Source: Chryseobacterium oranimense
GTDB taxonomy: Bacteria > Bacteroidota > Bacteroidia > Flavobacteriales > Weeksellaceae
NCBI RefSeq assembly: GCF_900129755.1
Contig: NZ_FQWT01000006.1
Location: 186,001 to 250,000, forward strand
Reading direction: 5' to 3'
DNA: 64,000 nucleotides
Positions within the stretch are counted from its first letter, which is position 1. Each line of letters begins with the position of its first letter. Shown piece after piece: positions 53,248 through 62,010 of this stretch. The translations under genes and the position numbers were made by a program. The notes under the pieces are model-generated. The model had not been told where the DNA came from, made no database searches, and saw only the letters and a list, made by a program, of their open reading frames with translations.

Positions 53248-54033
53248 TTATTCTTTAATCAGCTTTTCATAAGACAGGTTTCCATCTTTCAGAGTGATCT
53301 CAAAATAATAAATTCCCGGTTTCAGATCTCTTACATTGATGGTTTCTCCGTCAGGCTTTACAGATTTTATTTTTCTTCCTGCGGATTCATAAATGTCTAC
53401 AGATTTTATTTTATCTGCATTTTTAATGGTAACGGTTTCTTTGGCAGGATTTGGATAAAGAACGACTTTATTGTTTACTGCTTCTACATCATTGGTTCCC
53501 AAAACGGCAAAAGATCCGCTGGTAACTGATGTGTTGGCAGCTCCTCCATGCGGCGCTATCGTTAAACCTGCTGTACCTGTGATGACACATTTGGCGCTGA
53601 TACTGGTTGCGGTGGCATAATTAAACTGGTTATCATTGGCACCGTCTGCTGTTGTCATATTACGTTCATATGCCATTGAAACTGTGGATCCGGATATCGT
53701 TGGTGCATTAATTACCGTCCAGTCCTGAGTATCTGCATCATACACTCCGATTCCTCCCAGATGCCTGTCAACAAAGCCTTCGTTACTGTATGTCAAAGCA
53801 TCTGTGGGAGCCCCGGACATACCGGAATTGGCAGCGCTTCTGAATGTAAACCCGAACCATCGGTCCGAAGGTCCCGTAAGGTCCAGCCGAACTTTATTTG
53901 TTGTATTATTCAGGGTAATTTTGCCTGTTACTGTTCTTGTACCCACCGTACATGTCATAACTCCTGTGGATTTTTGTTGCGAAAAGGCCAAAAATCCTAC
54001 GATTAATAGTAAAGAAGATAGTACTTTTTTCAT
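53248..54033 (-). CDS. DOMON-like protein with T9SS type A sorting domain
   Basis: 261 residues. After a signal peptide (ends near FLAFSQ), residues about 25-180 form a beta-sandwich with WFGFTFRSAANSG, then a strand with MAYERNMTTADGANDNQF and a late His in GLTIAPHGG. This pattern resembles a DOMON domain, which binds haem or sugars. The Met and His needed for haem are plausible but not proven. The C-terminus is a Por sorting domain (VVLYPNPAKETVTIKN, SYEKLIKE). Type IX secretion would take it outside the cell. It is the last gene of the five-gene operon, with only a 2-base gap after the ankyrin gene. Confidence 0.75.
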   Translation of the reverse strand: MKKVLSSLLLIVGFLAFSQQKSTGVMTCTVGTRTVTGKITLNNTTNKVRLDLTGPSDRWFGFTFRSAANSGMSGAPTDALTYSNEGFVDRHLGGIGVYDADTQDWTVINAPTISGSTVSMAYERNMTTADGANDNQFNYATATSISAKCVITGTAGLTIAPHGGAANTSVTSGSFAVLGTNDVEAVNNKVVLYPNPAKETVTIKNADKIKSVDIYESAGRKIKSVKPDGETINVRDLKPGIYYFEITLKDGNLSYEKLIKE

Positions 54034-54035
54034 GC

Positions 54036-54563
54036 CTAATTTTTTAATAAGTTAATGATTTCGTTATTTTTAGAAAATATGGCATATTCGAATGCCGTTT
54101 TGCCTTTTTTATCGGCTAATTCTTTATTGGCTTTGCTTTTCAGCAGGCTTTCTACCAAATCTTTGTCCTGGAGCTGAACTGCATAGATCAAGGGAGTCGT
54201 TCCGTTCGCATCTGCAAGATTGGGATCGGCTCCATTGGCCAGGAGTTTTTGGGTGAGAAGCTTGTTACCTTTAAAAACAGCTGCAGTAAGTGCGGAGCCC
54301 TGAGCGCTGCCATAATTAATATCTTTCACTTTATCCATCAAAAAATCAGCTACCTGATCATTGCCTCTGTAACATGCCAGGATAAGTGGGGAAAACCCAT
54401 TCTCATTAGGCTTGTTGATGATATCGGGGTCCTTTTTCATGAGTTCTTTCACTTCAGCTACTGTTCCGCTTCTGGCAATATCAAATATGGTTTTCACTTT
54501 TTCCTGGGCAGACATTAGAGAAAAGCCCAGGAAAAGACTTACGATGAAGATGATGTTTTTCAT
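54036..54563 (-). CDS. Secreted ankyrin-repeat protein
   Basis: 175 residues with a signal peptide (ends near LMSAQ). About four ankyrin repeats follow: NENGFSPLILACYRGNDQVA, QGSALTAAVFKGNKLLTQKL and DANGTTPLIYAVQLQDKDLV. It probably acts as a periplasmic protein-binding partner. It overlaps the YceI stop by 4 bases and is 2 bases from the DOMON-like gene. Ankyrin proteins in similar bacteria are often paired with catalase or redox proteins. Confidence 0.88.
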   Translation of the reverse strand: MKNIIFIVSLFLGFSLMSAQEKVKTIFDIARSGTVAEVKELMKKDPDIINKPNENGFSPLILACYRGNDQVADFLMDKVKDINYGSAQGSALTAAVFKGNKLLTQKLLANGADPNLADANGTTPLIYAVQLQDKDLVESLLKSKANKELADKKGKTAFEYAIFSKNNEIINLLKN

Positions 54564-55105
54564 TGTTTTGTCATTACATAATTGTATTCCACATTAACGC
54601 TCTCAGCGATCTTTTTGGTTACCATTTTCGGGATTGTTACCTTGTGATCGGCAGGTCTTGCCACAAAGCTTCCCTGCATATATATTTTCCCATCTTTAGC
54701 ATAAATGGTAGCTGAAGAAGAGACGGCCTTATCTACCCCGTGAAAATTCAGGGTTCCCTGAACGGTATATTTCTGTGGTGAGGCAGTGAGCTTTGTTTTA
54801 TCAAAATTTACAACTTTACCTTTGAATGTTGCTTTAGGGTATTTTGCTGTTTCTGCATAGCTTTCGTTGAAGTGCTCTTCCATTAATTTGGTTTTAAAAT
54901 GGAAGTTTTTCACAGCAGAAACTGATGCCATTTCACCATTATCTGCATTCAGAACCACAACGTTATTATCATCTTTAGCGTAAACATCTTCGAACAGGGG
55001 CACGGATGCCTCAAAGGTTACGCTTCCTGTTTTGGAACTGTATTTCTGGGCTGAAACAAAGCCTGCAAAGAACAGCATACTGCTTATTAATACTAATTTT
55101 CTCAT
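54560..55105 (-). CDS. YceI-family protein
   Basis: About 181 residues, starting at Met 55105 (MRKLVLISSMLFFAGFVSAQ); the frame opens three residues earlier. YceI-type lipocalin-like barrels bind isoprenoid lipids such as polyprenyl or ubiquinone-like molecules in the periplasm. The conserved pattern is seen in KYSSKTGSVTFEASVPLFED and TLNFHGVDKAVSSSATIYAK. It lies between the cytochrome c and ankyrin genes and overlaps the ankyrin gene by 4 bases. A quinone-binding partner for the cytochrome is an attractive inference. Confidence 0.92.
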   Translation of the reverse strand: MRKLVLISSMLFFAGFVSAQKYSSKTGSVTFEASVPLFEDVYAKDDNNVVVLNADNGEMASVSAVKNFHFKTKLMEEHFNESYAETAKYPKATFKGKVVNFDKTKLTASPQKYTVQGTLNFHGVDKAVSSSATIYAKDGKIYMQGSFVARPADHKVTIPKMVTKKIAESVNVEYNYVMTKQ

Positions 55106-55116
55106 ATCAAACATTT

Positions 55117-55458
55117 TTAATTTTCAGCAAGCCCGTCGGCTTTCCATTTTATGAAGGTGTTAATCTGGGTCTGGGATAAAGATCCGCCCTGAGGCATTTT
55201 TCCGGGGTCTCCGTTGGGTCTCTGTATCCTGTCGAGAATACCGTCAATATTGTTTTTTACATCGGTATAAGTTGTAAGGGGCTTAAAGCTTCCCGCAGAA
55301 TGGCACCCGATACAGTTATTGTCAACAATTGATTTTACTTCGGAATTATATTTAACAGTTACCGTGATAGGGGTCTGATCTGAAATTTCCTCATAGGTTC
55401 TGCTGTCACAGGCAGTAAGCAGGGCAGCGGATGATAGTATGTATAGTATCTTTTTCAT
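55117..55458 (-). CDS. Cytochrome c lipoprotein
   Basis: About 113 residues from Met 55458 (MKKILYILSSAALLTACDS), a lipoprotein signal with Cys at about residue 17. A single haem c site, CIGCH, is at about residue 51, and a Met in GKMPQGG could be the second axial ligand. It is likely anchored at the membrane facing the periplasm or at the surface. It starts one base after the DUF5777 stop, so the two are translationally coupled. It would carry electrons for the operon. Confidence 0.9.
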   Translation of the reverse strand: MKKILYILSSAALLTACDSRTYEEISDQTPITVTVKYNSEVKSIVDNNCIGCHSAGSFKPLTTYTDVKNNIDGILDRIQRPNGDPGKMPQGGSLSQTQINTFIKWKADGLAEN

Positions 55459-55459
55459 C

Positions 55460-56302
55460 TTAAAAAACTCTGTAAAGGTTAAACCCAAAGAAAATCTGGC
55501 CTTTTCCCCATTTTCCTACCGCATTGGTGAGATATCCTATGTCTGAATTGATCTGGGAATTGGTGAACAAAAGCTGGAAAACATGTCCCCCTGTTTCTAT
55601 GTCCATACCCAGCGAGAGTGGATTTTTGTAGAAACTGTGACTGTCAAAATTCACAAAATATTCTGCGTTTACAGAGATTCTTTTAGAAATTTTATAACGC
55701 CCGCCCAAACCGGTCAGAAACTGGTTTTTATCTTCAATTGCAGGATCGTAAAGGTTTTTGTGAACATAGGAAGGCGACAGCTGCAATGAGAATTTATCAT
55801 TGAATCTTCTTGAGATCAAGGCCTGCGTAAGATAAGAAAGCCTGTCGCTGAATCTGAGGTGGGGATAATTATCCTTATCCAGATCTGTATTCAGGGCCAT
55901 CACATTATAGCCTACAATATCTGCCGGAAAATTTTCAGTCTGCTTTGCGAGTTTATACTTTACGGCACCTTCAAATGTTTTCATATTGGTTTCCCTGGAA
56001 AGGCTGACTGAAACATTGTCGGTAATGCCATAAATAACCCCTAATTTGGTAGAAGCATCATCAAGGCCGAAAAAGTTTTTAAACCCGGTGCTGATGTCTC
56101 CGAAGCGGTGCGCAACCACAATATACCATTCATTTTTGGCAGAGAGTTTTGTGGATTGACCTGTAACAATCTGTAAAGCTTTAAAGGCCGGCTGGGAAGT
56201 TTCTGAAGTTGTTTTAAGGGTGTCAATATCTTTCAACAGGTCTTCTTGTGCTGAGACAAAACCTGAGGCTAATACCGACAAAAATAAGAGAGTTTTTGTC
56301 AT
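55460..56302 (-). CDS. DUF5777 outer-membrane beta-barrel protein
   Basis: 280 residues from Met 56302 (MTKTLLFLSVLASGFVSAQ); a Met at 56308 is an alternative. The rest is beta-strand-rich with aromatic girdles (NEWYIVVAHRFGDIS, YKISKRISVNAEYFVNFD) and ends with Phe, as in outer-membrane barrels. It matches DUF5777. Function is unknown. It is the first gene of a five-gene operon that includes cytochrome c, YceI, ankyrin and DOMON-like proteins. A TAAGTTTG -7 box and a Crp-type dyad lie upstream. Confidence 0.85.
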   Translation of the reverse strand: MTKTLLFLSVLASGFVSAQEDLLKDIDTLKTTSETSQPAFKALQIVTGQSTKLSAKNEWYIVVAHRFGDISTGFKNFFGLDDASTKLGVIYGITDNVSVSLSRETNMKTFEGAVKYKLAKQTENFPADIVGYNVMALNTDLDKDNYPHLRFSDRLSYLTQALISRRFNDKFSLQLSPSYVHKNLYDPAIEDKNQFLTGLGGRYKISKRISVNAEYFVNFDSHSFYKNPLSLGMDIETGGHVFQLLFTNSQINSDIGYLTNAVGKWGKGQIFFGFNLYRVF

Positions 56303-56330
56303 ATACAATTTGAATTAAATTATGATATGA

Positions 56331-56338
56331 CAAACTTA
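56331..56338 (-). promoter_or_regulatory. Candidate -7 box for the envelope operon
   Basis: On the minus strand TAAGTTTG matches TAnnTTTG. The start site would be near 56325, about 20 bases before the DUF5777 start. Confidence 0.5.
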
Positions 56339-56360
56339 TCGAGTTATGCATTCAAAAATA

Positions 56361-56376
56361 GGTGATAAAAGTCACC
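56361..56376. promoter_or_regulatory. Crp/Fnr-type dyad (GGTGA-N6-TCACC)
   Basis: Two arms of five bases with a six-base spacer, the geometry of TGTGA-N6-TCACA Crp sites. Its centre lies about 43 bases upstream of the predicted start, the class II activator position. The adjacent gene encodes a Crp/Fnr regulator. Confidence 0.6.
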
Positions 56377-56388
56377 ACAGAAATTGTT

Positions 56389-56403
56389 TTTATCAATGAT
56401 AAA
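56389..56403. promoter_or_regulatory. Second palindrome upstream (TTTATC-AAT-GATAAA)
   Basis: Perfect 6-bp arms with a 3-base spacer between the operon promoter and the Crp/Fnr gene. Could be a second site or the end of the regulator's transcript. Confidence 0.4.
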
Positions 56404-56428
56404 GACAAAATAATTAAAACATCATATA

Positions 56429-57079
56429 TTAGACGGGTCTAACATTTTCATTTACAGCAATTTTAATTCCTTCTTTGGTCTGAAGAATTTCACCATCACT
56501 TTCAATCTTTTTTAAGACTCTGCTTACTACTTCTCTGGAAGTGCCCAGATTGTTGGCTATTTCACGGTGTGTAATCTTTAAAGGATGGTTTCCGGTAACA
56601 GCGATCTGTTGTTTAATATAGTTCAGGACCCGCTTATCAAGTCTGTGAAATACGGCATCATTCACCATATTCATGACATCTGAAAAACGCTTGTCATATT
56701 CATGATAAAACACTCTGTTAATTTCCGGGAACCGGATCAGCCATTCATGTATGACGGAAACAGGAATCAGGATCACTTCCGATTCTTCCTCGGCAACTGC
56801 ATATACCCTGCTTGTGTAGTCTGTAAAAATAGAAGAAAATGTCATGAGACAGCTGTCTTTAGGTCTTATGTAATAATAGATAAGTTCCCGGCCGTCATTT
56901 AAGGTAAAAACTTTTATAGAGCCTTTAACAAGAAAAGGAACATATTTGTTTTTCTGCCCTTCTCTGATAATCTCTGTTTTTGATTTTATTTCAGTAATAA
57001 TTGCATTAGCATGCAGTTCATTTAAAAAATCTTCCCCTAAAAAACCAAATTTATCAAGAATGAATTGATTATTTACCAT
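56429..57079 (-). CDS. Crp/Fnr-family transcriptional regulator
   Basis: About 216 residues. Start chosen at Met 57079 because the upstream frame (Met at 57100) overlaps a -7 box (TATATTTG on the minus strand at 57098-57105). The N-terminal half is a cyclic-nucleotide-binding-type beta-barrel (IIREGQKNKYVPFLVKGSIK) and the C-terminal half is the HTH, ITHREIANNLGTSREVVSRV. No Cys cluster for an iron-sulfur centre is seen in the N-terminus, so it is not an Fnr-type oxygen sensor of the E. coli kind. It sits directly upstream of the envelope operon, on the same strand. Confidence 0.93.
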   Translation of the reverse strand: MVNNQFILDKFGFLGEDFLNELHANAIITEIKSKTEIIREGQKNKYVPFLVKGSIKVFTLNDGRELIYYYIRPKDSCLMTFSSIFTDYTSRVYAVAEEESEVILIPVSVIHEWLIRFPEINRVFYHEYDKRFSDVMNMVNDAVFHRLDKRVLNYIKQQIAVTGNHPLKITHREIANNLGTSREVVSRVLKKIESDGEILQTKEGIKIAVNENVRPV

Positions 57080-57097
57080 ATCTACTATTTTACCAAA

Positions 57098-57105
57098 CAA
57101 ATATA
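57098..57105 (-). promoter_or_regulatory. Candidate -7 box for the Crp/Fnr regulator
   Basis: On the minus strand TATATTTG matches TAnnTTTG. It overlaps the upstream Met at 57100 and so favours the start at 57079. Confidence 0.5.
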
Positions 57106-57220
57106 TAAAATTGGAGTATTGATTTCTCTATTCTTTAAATCTTTCTACAAAAACTTAATAATCCATTAATTTTTAAAGCAGCTTGATTACCCATGATATA
57201 TTGAATCCGGGCAATAAAAA

Positions 57221-57244
57221 ATGCCTCAAATTGATTTGAGGCAT
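57221..57244. terminator. Terminator downstream of the DUF3467 gene
   Basis: ATGCCTCAAAT (57221-57231) pairs with ATTTGAGGCAT (57234-57244); AT-rich flanks. On the minus strand it follows the rpoC-DUF3467 run. Confidence 0.8.
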
Positions 57245-57267
57245 TCTGATTTATTTTGAAAAAAATC

Positions 57268-57573
57268 TTAAGCTTGTACGTTGTTTCCACCTAATACGAA
57301 AGGCTCAACTTCTTTGATTTCTCCAAATTGCTGCTCGTAGTTAGTGATATTCTGTTGAAGAGCAGAAAGTACTCTCTTAGCGTGAAGCGGAGCAAGAATG
57401 ATTCTTGATCTTACTTTAGCCTGTTGTACACCTGGCATTAATTGGATGAAATCTACAACGAATTCAGATGGAGAGTGGTTTACTAAAGCTAAGTTAGCAT
57501 ATACTCCAGCAGCTACCATTTCGTTTAATTCGATGTTGATGTTTCCGTCTTGTGGATTTTGATTGTTGTCCAT
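57268..57573 (-). CDS. DUF3467 domain protein
   Basis: 101 residues, small and acidic, with no signal peptide. It matches DUF3467: YANLALVNHSPSEFVVDFIQ, then LMPGVQQAKVRSRIILAP. The function is unknown. It lies 87 bases downstream of rpoC in the same direction; this neighbourhood is common in flavobacteria. It may share the rpoBC transcript. Confidence 0.92.
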   Translation of the reverse strand: MDNNQNPQDGNINIELNEMVAAGVYANLALVNHSPSEFVVDFIQLMPGVQQAKVRSRIILAPLHAKRVLSALQQNITNYEQQFGEIKEVEPFVLGGNNVQA

Positions 57574-57660
57574 TGTTATAAATTATGTTTTTTAAATTCG
57601 AAATTTGAGATTGTGAAAATATAAAAATAAATTCAAACCTCAAATTTCAAATCATTAATT

Positions 57661-60600
57661 TTAGTTAAGGTCTTCAAATTCTTTTTTAGAACCTACAATT
57701 ACATTCTGGTATTCTTTAAGACCTGTACCTGCAGGGATTCTGTGCCCTACAATTACATTTTCTTTAAGACCACTCAAGAAGTCTATCTTACCAGCAACAG
57801 CTGCTTCGTTTAGAACTTTAGTAGTTTCCTGGAATGATGCTGCAGACATGAATGATTTAGTCTGAAGAGCCGCTCTTGTAATACCCTGAAGTACAGGCGT
57901 TGCTGTAGCAGGTAAAGCTTCTCTTACTTCAACTAAAGCCTGGTCTTCACGCTTCAGCTTAGAGTTCTCATCTCTTAATTCTCTTGCAGTAATCATCTGA
58001 CCTGGCTTGAATTCTTTAGAATCGCCAGCATCTGTTACTACTTTAAGACCGAATACTCTGTTGTTTTCTTCCAAGAAGTCAAACTTATGTTCTAGTGCAC
58101 CTTCAAGGAACTGAGTATCACCTCCATCCACGATAGATACTTTGGTCATCATCTGTCTTACGATGATTTCGAAGTGCTTATCGTCGATTTTTACCCCCTG
58201 AAGACGGTAAACTTCCTGAATTTCATTCACAAGATATTCCTGAACCGCAGTTGGACCTTTGATTCTTAGGATATCATCCGGTGTAATAGAACCGTCAGAA
58301 AGCGGAGAACCAGCTCTTACGAAGTCATTCTCCTGAACAAGAATCTGGTTGGAAAGTTTTACAAGGTAAATCTTTCTTTCACCGGTTTTTGCCTCTACGA
58401 TCAATTCTCGGTTACCTCTCTTGATTTTTCCGTAAGAAACTACCCCGTCGATTTCAGTAACAACCGCTGGGTTTGAAGGGTTTCTTGCTTCGAATAATTC
58501 GGTAACTCTCGGAAGACCTCCGGTGATATCCCCTGCTTTTGCAGATTTTCTCGGGATCTTGATCAGGACTTTACCAGCCTTGATTTTTTCACCATCGTTT
58601 ACCATTAAGTGGGCTCCTACCGGTAAGTTGTAAGCTTTTTGCTCAACTCCTTTAGAATCTACCACTTTCAAGGTAGGTACGGCTTTCTTATTTCTTGATT
58701 CAGAGATTACTTTCTCTTCGAATCCTGTCTGTTCGTCAATTTCAAGCTGGAATGAGATACCCTGGATAATGTCTTCATATTCAACCTTACCTGCAGTTTC
58801 TGCAATGATTACCGCGTTATACGGATCCCACTTACAGATTACATCTCCTTTCTTCACTTTATCACCTGGCTTCACTGCTAATTCAGAACCGTAAGGTACG
58901 TTAGCAATCATCAATGGTGTTCTGGTTTCGTTATCCGCAACCAATCTGAATTCCGTTGAACGGGAAACCACAACTTCTGCTGTGTTACCGTTTTCATCTT
59001 CAGAGGTAATGGTTCTTACATCGTCCATTTCCACGATACCGTCTCTTCTTGCAACGATAGATGGGTTTTCGGAAACGTTACCTGCAGTACCCCCCTGGTG
59101 GAAGGTTCTCAACGTAAGCTGAGTACCCGGCTCTCCAATGGACTGTGCTGCAATAACTCCTACTGCCTCACCCATATGGATCATCTTACCTGTTGCTAAG
59201 TTTCTACCGTAACATTTTGCACAGATTCCTTTCTTAGTTTCACAAGTAAGCGGAGAACGAACTTCTACAGATTCTAAACCTGCTTCTTCAATTCTCTTCG
59301 CCAATACTTCATTGATTACCTGATCTGCTTCAGCAATTAATTCGTCTGTTTCAGGATCATATATATTATGAAGAGAAACTCTACCTAAGATTCTTTCAGA
59401 GATTTTTTCAACGATCTCGTCATTTTTCTTAAGTGCAGTTACTTCAGTACCTCTTAACGTACCACAATCATCTTCAGTAACGATAACGTCCTGAGCAACG
59501 TCTACCAATCTTCTTGTTAAGTAACCGGCATCCGCTGTCTTAAGAGCGGTATCCGCAAGACCTTTACGGGCACCGTGAGTAGAGATAAAGTACTCAAGGA
59601 TGGAAAGACCTTCTTTAAAGTTGGCAAGGATCGGGTTTTCGATGATCTCCGCACCGGTAGAACCGGCTTTCTGCGGTTTTGCCATCAAACCTCTCATTCC
59701 GGATAACTGACGGATCTGTTCTTTAGAACCCCTCGCTCCGGAATCAAGCATCATATATACAGAGTTGAATCCACCTTGGTCAGATTTCATTCTGCTCATG
59801 ATCATTTCAGTTAATCCAGCGTTGGTGTTTGTCCAAACGTCGATTACCTGGTTATAACGTTCTGTATCGGTAATAAGACCCATGTTATAGTTGGCTCTAA
59901 TTTCGTCTACAGTTTCGATTGATTGTGCAATCATCTGTTTTTTCTCAACAGGAACTACAATATCTCCCAATGAGAAGGAAAGACCTCCTTTAAATGCGTT
60001 TGAATACCCTAAGTCTTTCATTGCATCCAGAAACTTCACTGTTGTAGGGAAGTCTGTATCAGCAAGGATCTTACCGATAACGTTTCTCAATGATTTCTTA
60101 GTAAGAAGTTCATTGATATATCCTACCTGCTTAGGTACAATCTGGTTAAATAAGATTCTACCAACAGTAGTTTCGATCAATCTTGTTACAATTTCTCCAT
60201 CTTCCTTAACCGGTAACTTACATCTTACCTTAGCATTTAGAGAAACTTTTCCTTCTGCATAAGCAATCTCTGCTTCTTCAGGGGAATAGAACGCAAGACC
60301 TTCTCCTTTTACTTTCATATCCTCTGTAGAACTTAATTCTTTAGTCATGAAATAAAGACCAAGAACCATGTCCTGAGATGGTACCGTAATTGGAGAACCG
60401 TTTGCAGGGTTCAAAATGTTCTGAGAACCTAACATTAATAACTGAGCTTCAAGAATCGCTTCTGGTCCTAACGGTAAGTGTACCGCCATCTGGTCACCAT
60501 CGAAATCGGCGTTGAATGCTGTTGTTACCAATGGGTGTAGCTGGATAGCCTTACCTTCGATCATCTTCGGCTGGAAAGCCTGAATACCCAATCTGTGAAG

Positions 60601-61926
60601 CGTAGGTGCCCTGTTCAATAGTACCGGGTGACCTTTCATCACGTTTTCAAGGATATCATAAACTACTGGTTCTTTTCTATCGATAATTCTCTTCGCAGAT
60701 TTTACTGTTTTTACAATTCCTCTCTCAATCAGTTTTCTGATGATGAACGGTTTGTAAAGCTCTGCTGCCATATCCTTAGGAATACCGCACTCGTGAAGCT
60801 GTAAGTTTGGACCTACAACAATTACCGAACGCGCAGAGTAATCTACCCTTTTTCCTAGTAGGTTCTGACGGAAACGACCCTGCTTACCTTTCAATGAATC
60901 TGAAAGTGATTTCAATGGTCTGTTTGATTCAGATTTTACAGCAGAAGATTTTCTTGTATTATCGAATAATGAATCTACTGATTCCTGAAGCATACGCTTC
61001 TCGTTTCTCAAGATTACTTCAGGAGCTTTGATCTCCAATAATCTCTTCAAACGGTTATTTCTGATAATTACTCTTCTGTAAAGGTCATTTAAGTCAGAAG
61101 TAGCGAAACGTCCTCCATCCAATGGAACCAATGGTCTCAGTTCTGGTGGGATAACAGGAAGTACACGCATGATCATCCACTCAGGCTTGTTGATCATTCT
61201 TGTATTGGCACCTCTCAATGCTTCTACAACGTTCAATCTTTTTAAAGCCTCAGTTCTTCTTTGTTTTGAACCTTCGTTATGAGCTTTGTGTCTTAAATCG
61301 AAAGACAATGCATCAAGATCGATTCTTTTTAACAGATCTTCTACAGCTTCAGCACCCATTCTGGCGATGAATTTGTTTGGATCGGAATCATCAAGATACT
61401 GGTTTTCCACAGGAAGAGTTTCCATGATGTCAAGGTATTCTTCTTCTGTTAAGAATTCCATAGCATCAAAGTCGGAACCGTCTAATTTTTTAGCAATACC
61501 CTGCTGGATCACTACATATCTTTCGTAGTAGATGATCATGTCTAATTTCTTAGAAGGAATTCCTAAAAGGTAACCGATCTTGTTTGGCAATGAACGGAAA
61601 TACCAGATGTGTGCAATTGGAACGACAAGGTTAATGTGCCCGATTCTCTCTCTTCTTACTTTTTTCTCAGTAACTTCTACTCCACAACGGTCACACACAA
61701 TTCCTTTGTAACGAATTCTCTTGTATTTACCACAAGCACATTCGTAATCCTTTACCGGACCAAAGATCTTTTCACAGAACAAACCGTCTCTTTCAGGCTT
61801 ATGCGTTCTGTAGTTAATAGTTTCCGGCTTTAAAACTTCCCCTCTTGATTCCTGAAGAATTGATTCGGGTGAAGCTAAACCGATGGTTATTTTATTAAAT
61901 CGACTTGATTTATTTTTATTTGACAT
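57661..61926 (-). CDS. rpoC: DNA-directed RNA polymerase subunit beta'
   Basis: 1421 residues, full length for the flavobacterial beta' subunit. The N-terminal zinc-binding Cys set (CACGKY and CDRCGVEV) is present, the active-site motif [15 protein letters not shown] lies near residue 475, and the later [19 protein letters not shown] zinc site is present. It is the catalytic half of RNA polymerase. It follows rpoB by 84 bases of AT-rich sequence with short TTTTAGA repeats. Confidence 0.99.
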   Translation of the reverse strand: MSNKNKSSRFNKITIGLASPESILQESRGEVLKPETINYRTHKPERDGLFCEKIFGPVKDYECACGKYKRIRYKGIVCDRCGVEVTEKKVRRERIGHINLVVPIAHIWYFRSLPNKIGYLLGIPSKKLDMIIYYERYVVIQQGIAKKLDGSDFDAMEFLTEEEYLDIMETLPVENQYLDDSDPNKFIARMGAEAVEDLLKRIDLDALSFDLRHKAHNEGSKQRRTEALKRLNVVEALRGANTRMINKPEWMIMRVLPVIPPELRPLVPLDGGRFATSDLNDLYRRVIIRNNRLKRLLEIKAPEVILRNEKRMLQESVDSLFDNTRKSSAVKSESNRPLKSLSDSLKGKQGRFRQNLLGKRVDYSARSVIVVGPNLQLHECGIPKDMAAELYKPFIIRKLIERGIVKTVKSAKRIIDRKEPVVYDILENVMKGHPVLLNRAPTLHRLGIQAFQPKMIEGKAIQLHPLVTTAFNADFDGDQMAVHLPLGPEAILEAQLLMLGSQNILNPANGSPITVPSQDMVLGLYFMTKELSSTEDMKVKGEGLAFYSPEEAEIAYAEGKVSLNAKVRCKLPVKEDGEIVTRLIETTVGRILFNQIVPKQVGYINELLTKKSLRNVIGKILADTDFPTTVKFLDAMKDLGYSNAFKGGLSFSLGDIVVPVEKKQMIAQSIETVDEIRANYNMGLITDTERYNQVIDVWTNTNAGLTEMIMSRMKSDQGGFNSVYMMLDSGARGSKEQIRQLSGMRGLMAKPQKAGSTGAEIIENPILANFKEGLSILEYFISTHGARKGLADTALKTADAGYLTRRLVDVAQDVIVTEDDCGTLRGTEVTALKKNDEIVEKISERILGRVSLHNIYDPETDELIAEADQVINEVLAKRIEEAGLESVEVRSPLTCETKKGICAKCYGRNLATGKMIHMGEAVGVIAAQSIGEPGTQLTLRTFHQGGTAGNVSENPSIVARRDGIVEMDDVRTITSEDENGNTAEVVVSRSTEFRLVADNETRTPLMIANVPYGSELAVKPGDKVKKGDVICKWDPYNAVIIAETAGKVEYEDIIQGISFQLEIDEQTGFEEKVISESRNKKAVPTLKVVDSKGVEQKAYNLPVGAHLMVNDGEKIKAGKVLIKIPRKSAKAGDITGGLPRVTELFEARNPSNPAVVTEIDGVVSYGKIKRGNRELIVEAKTGERKIYLVKLSNQILVQENDFVRAGSPLSDGSITPDDILRIKGPTAVQEYLVNEIQEVYRLQGVKIDDKHFEIIVRQMMTKVSIVDGGDTQFLEGALEHKFDFLEENNRVFGLKVVTDAGDSKEFKPGQMITARELRDENSKLKREDQALVEVREALPATATPVLQGITRAALQTKSFMSAASFQETTKVLNEAAVAGKIDFLSGLKENVIVGHRIPAGTGLKEYQNVIVGSKKEFEDLN

Positions 61927-62010
61927 TTGTTAGATTTTAAATTTTAGATTTTAGATTTTAGATTAATTTTTGAATGTTACCATTCAACATTTATAATTTA
62001 AAATTTAAAA

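Noticed and set aside
57600..57648. GAAATTTGAG/CTCAAATTTC after rpoC as a terminator
   Set aside because: The arms pair perfectly, but the loop is 29 bases and DUF3467 follows closely, so read-through seems more likely.
61927..62010. TTTTAGA repeats between rpoB and rpoC as a CRISPR-like array
   Set aside because: The repeats are 6-10 bases, AT-only and have no spacers; they look like simple slippage repeats.
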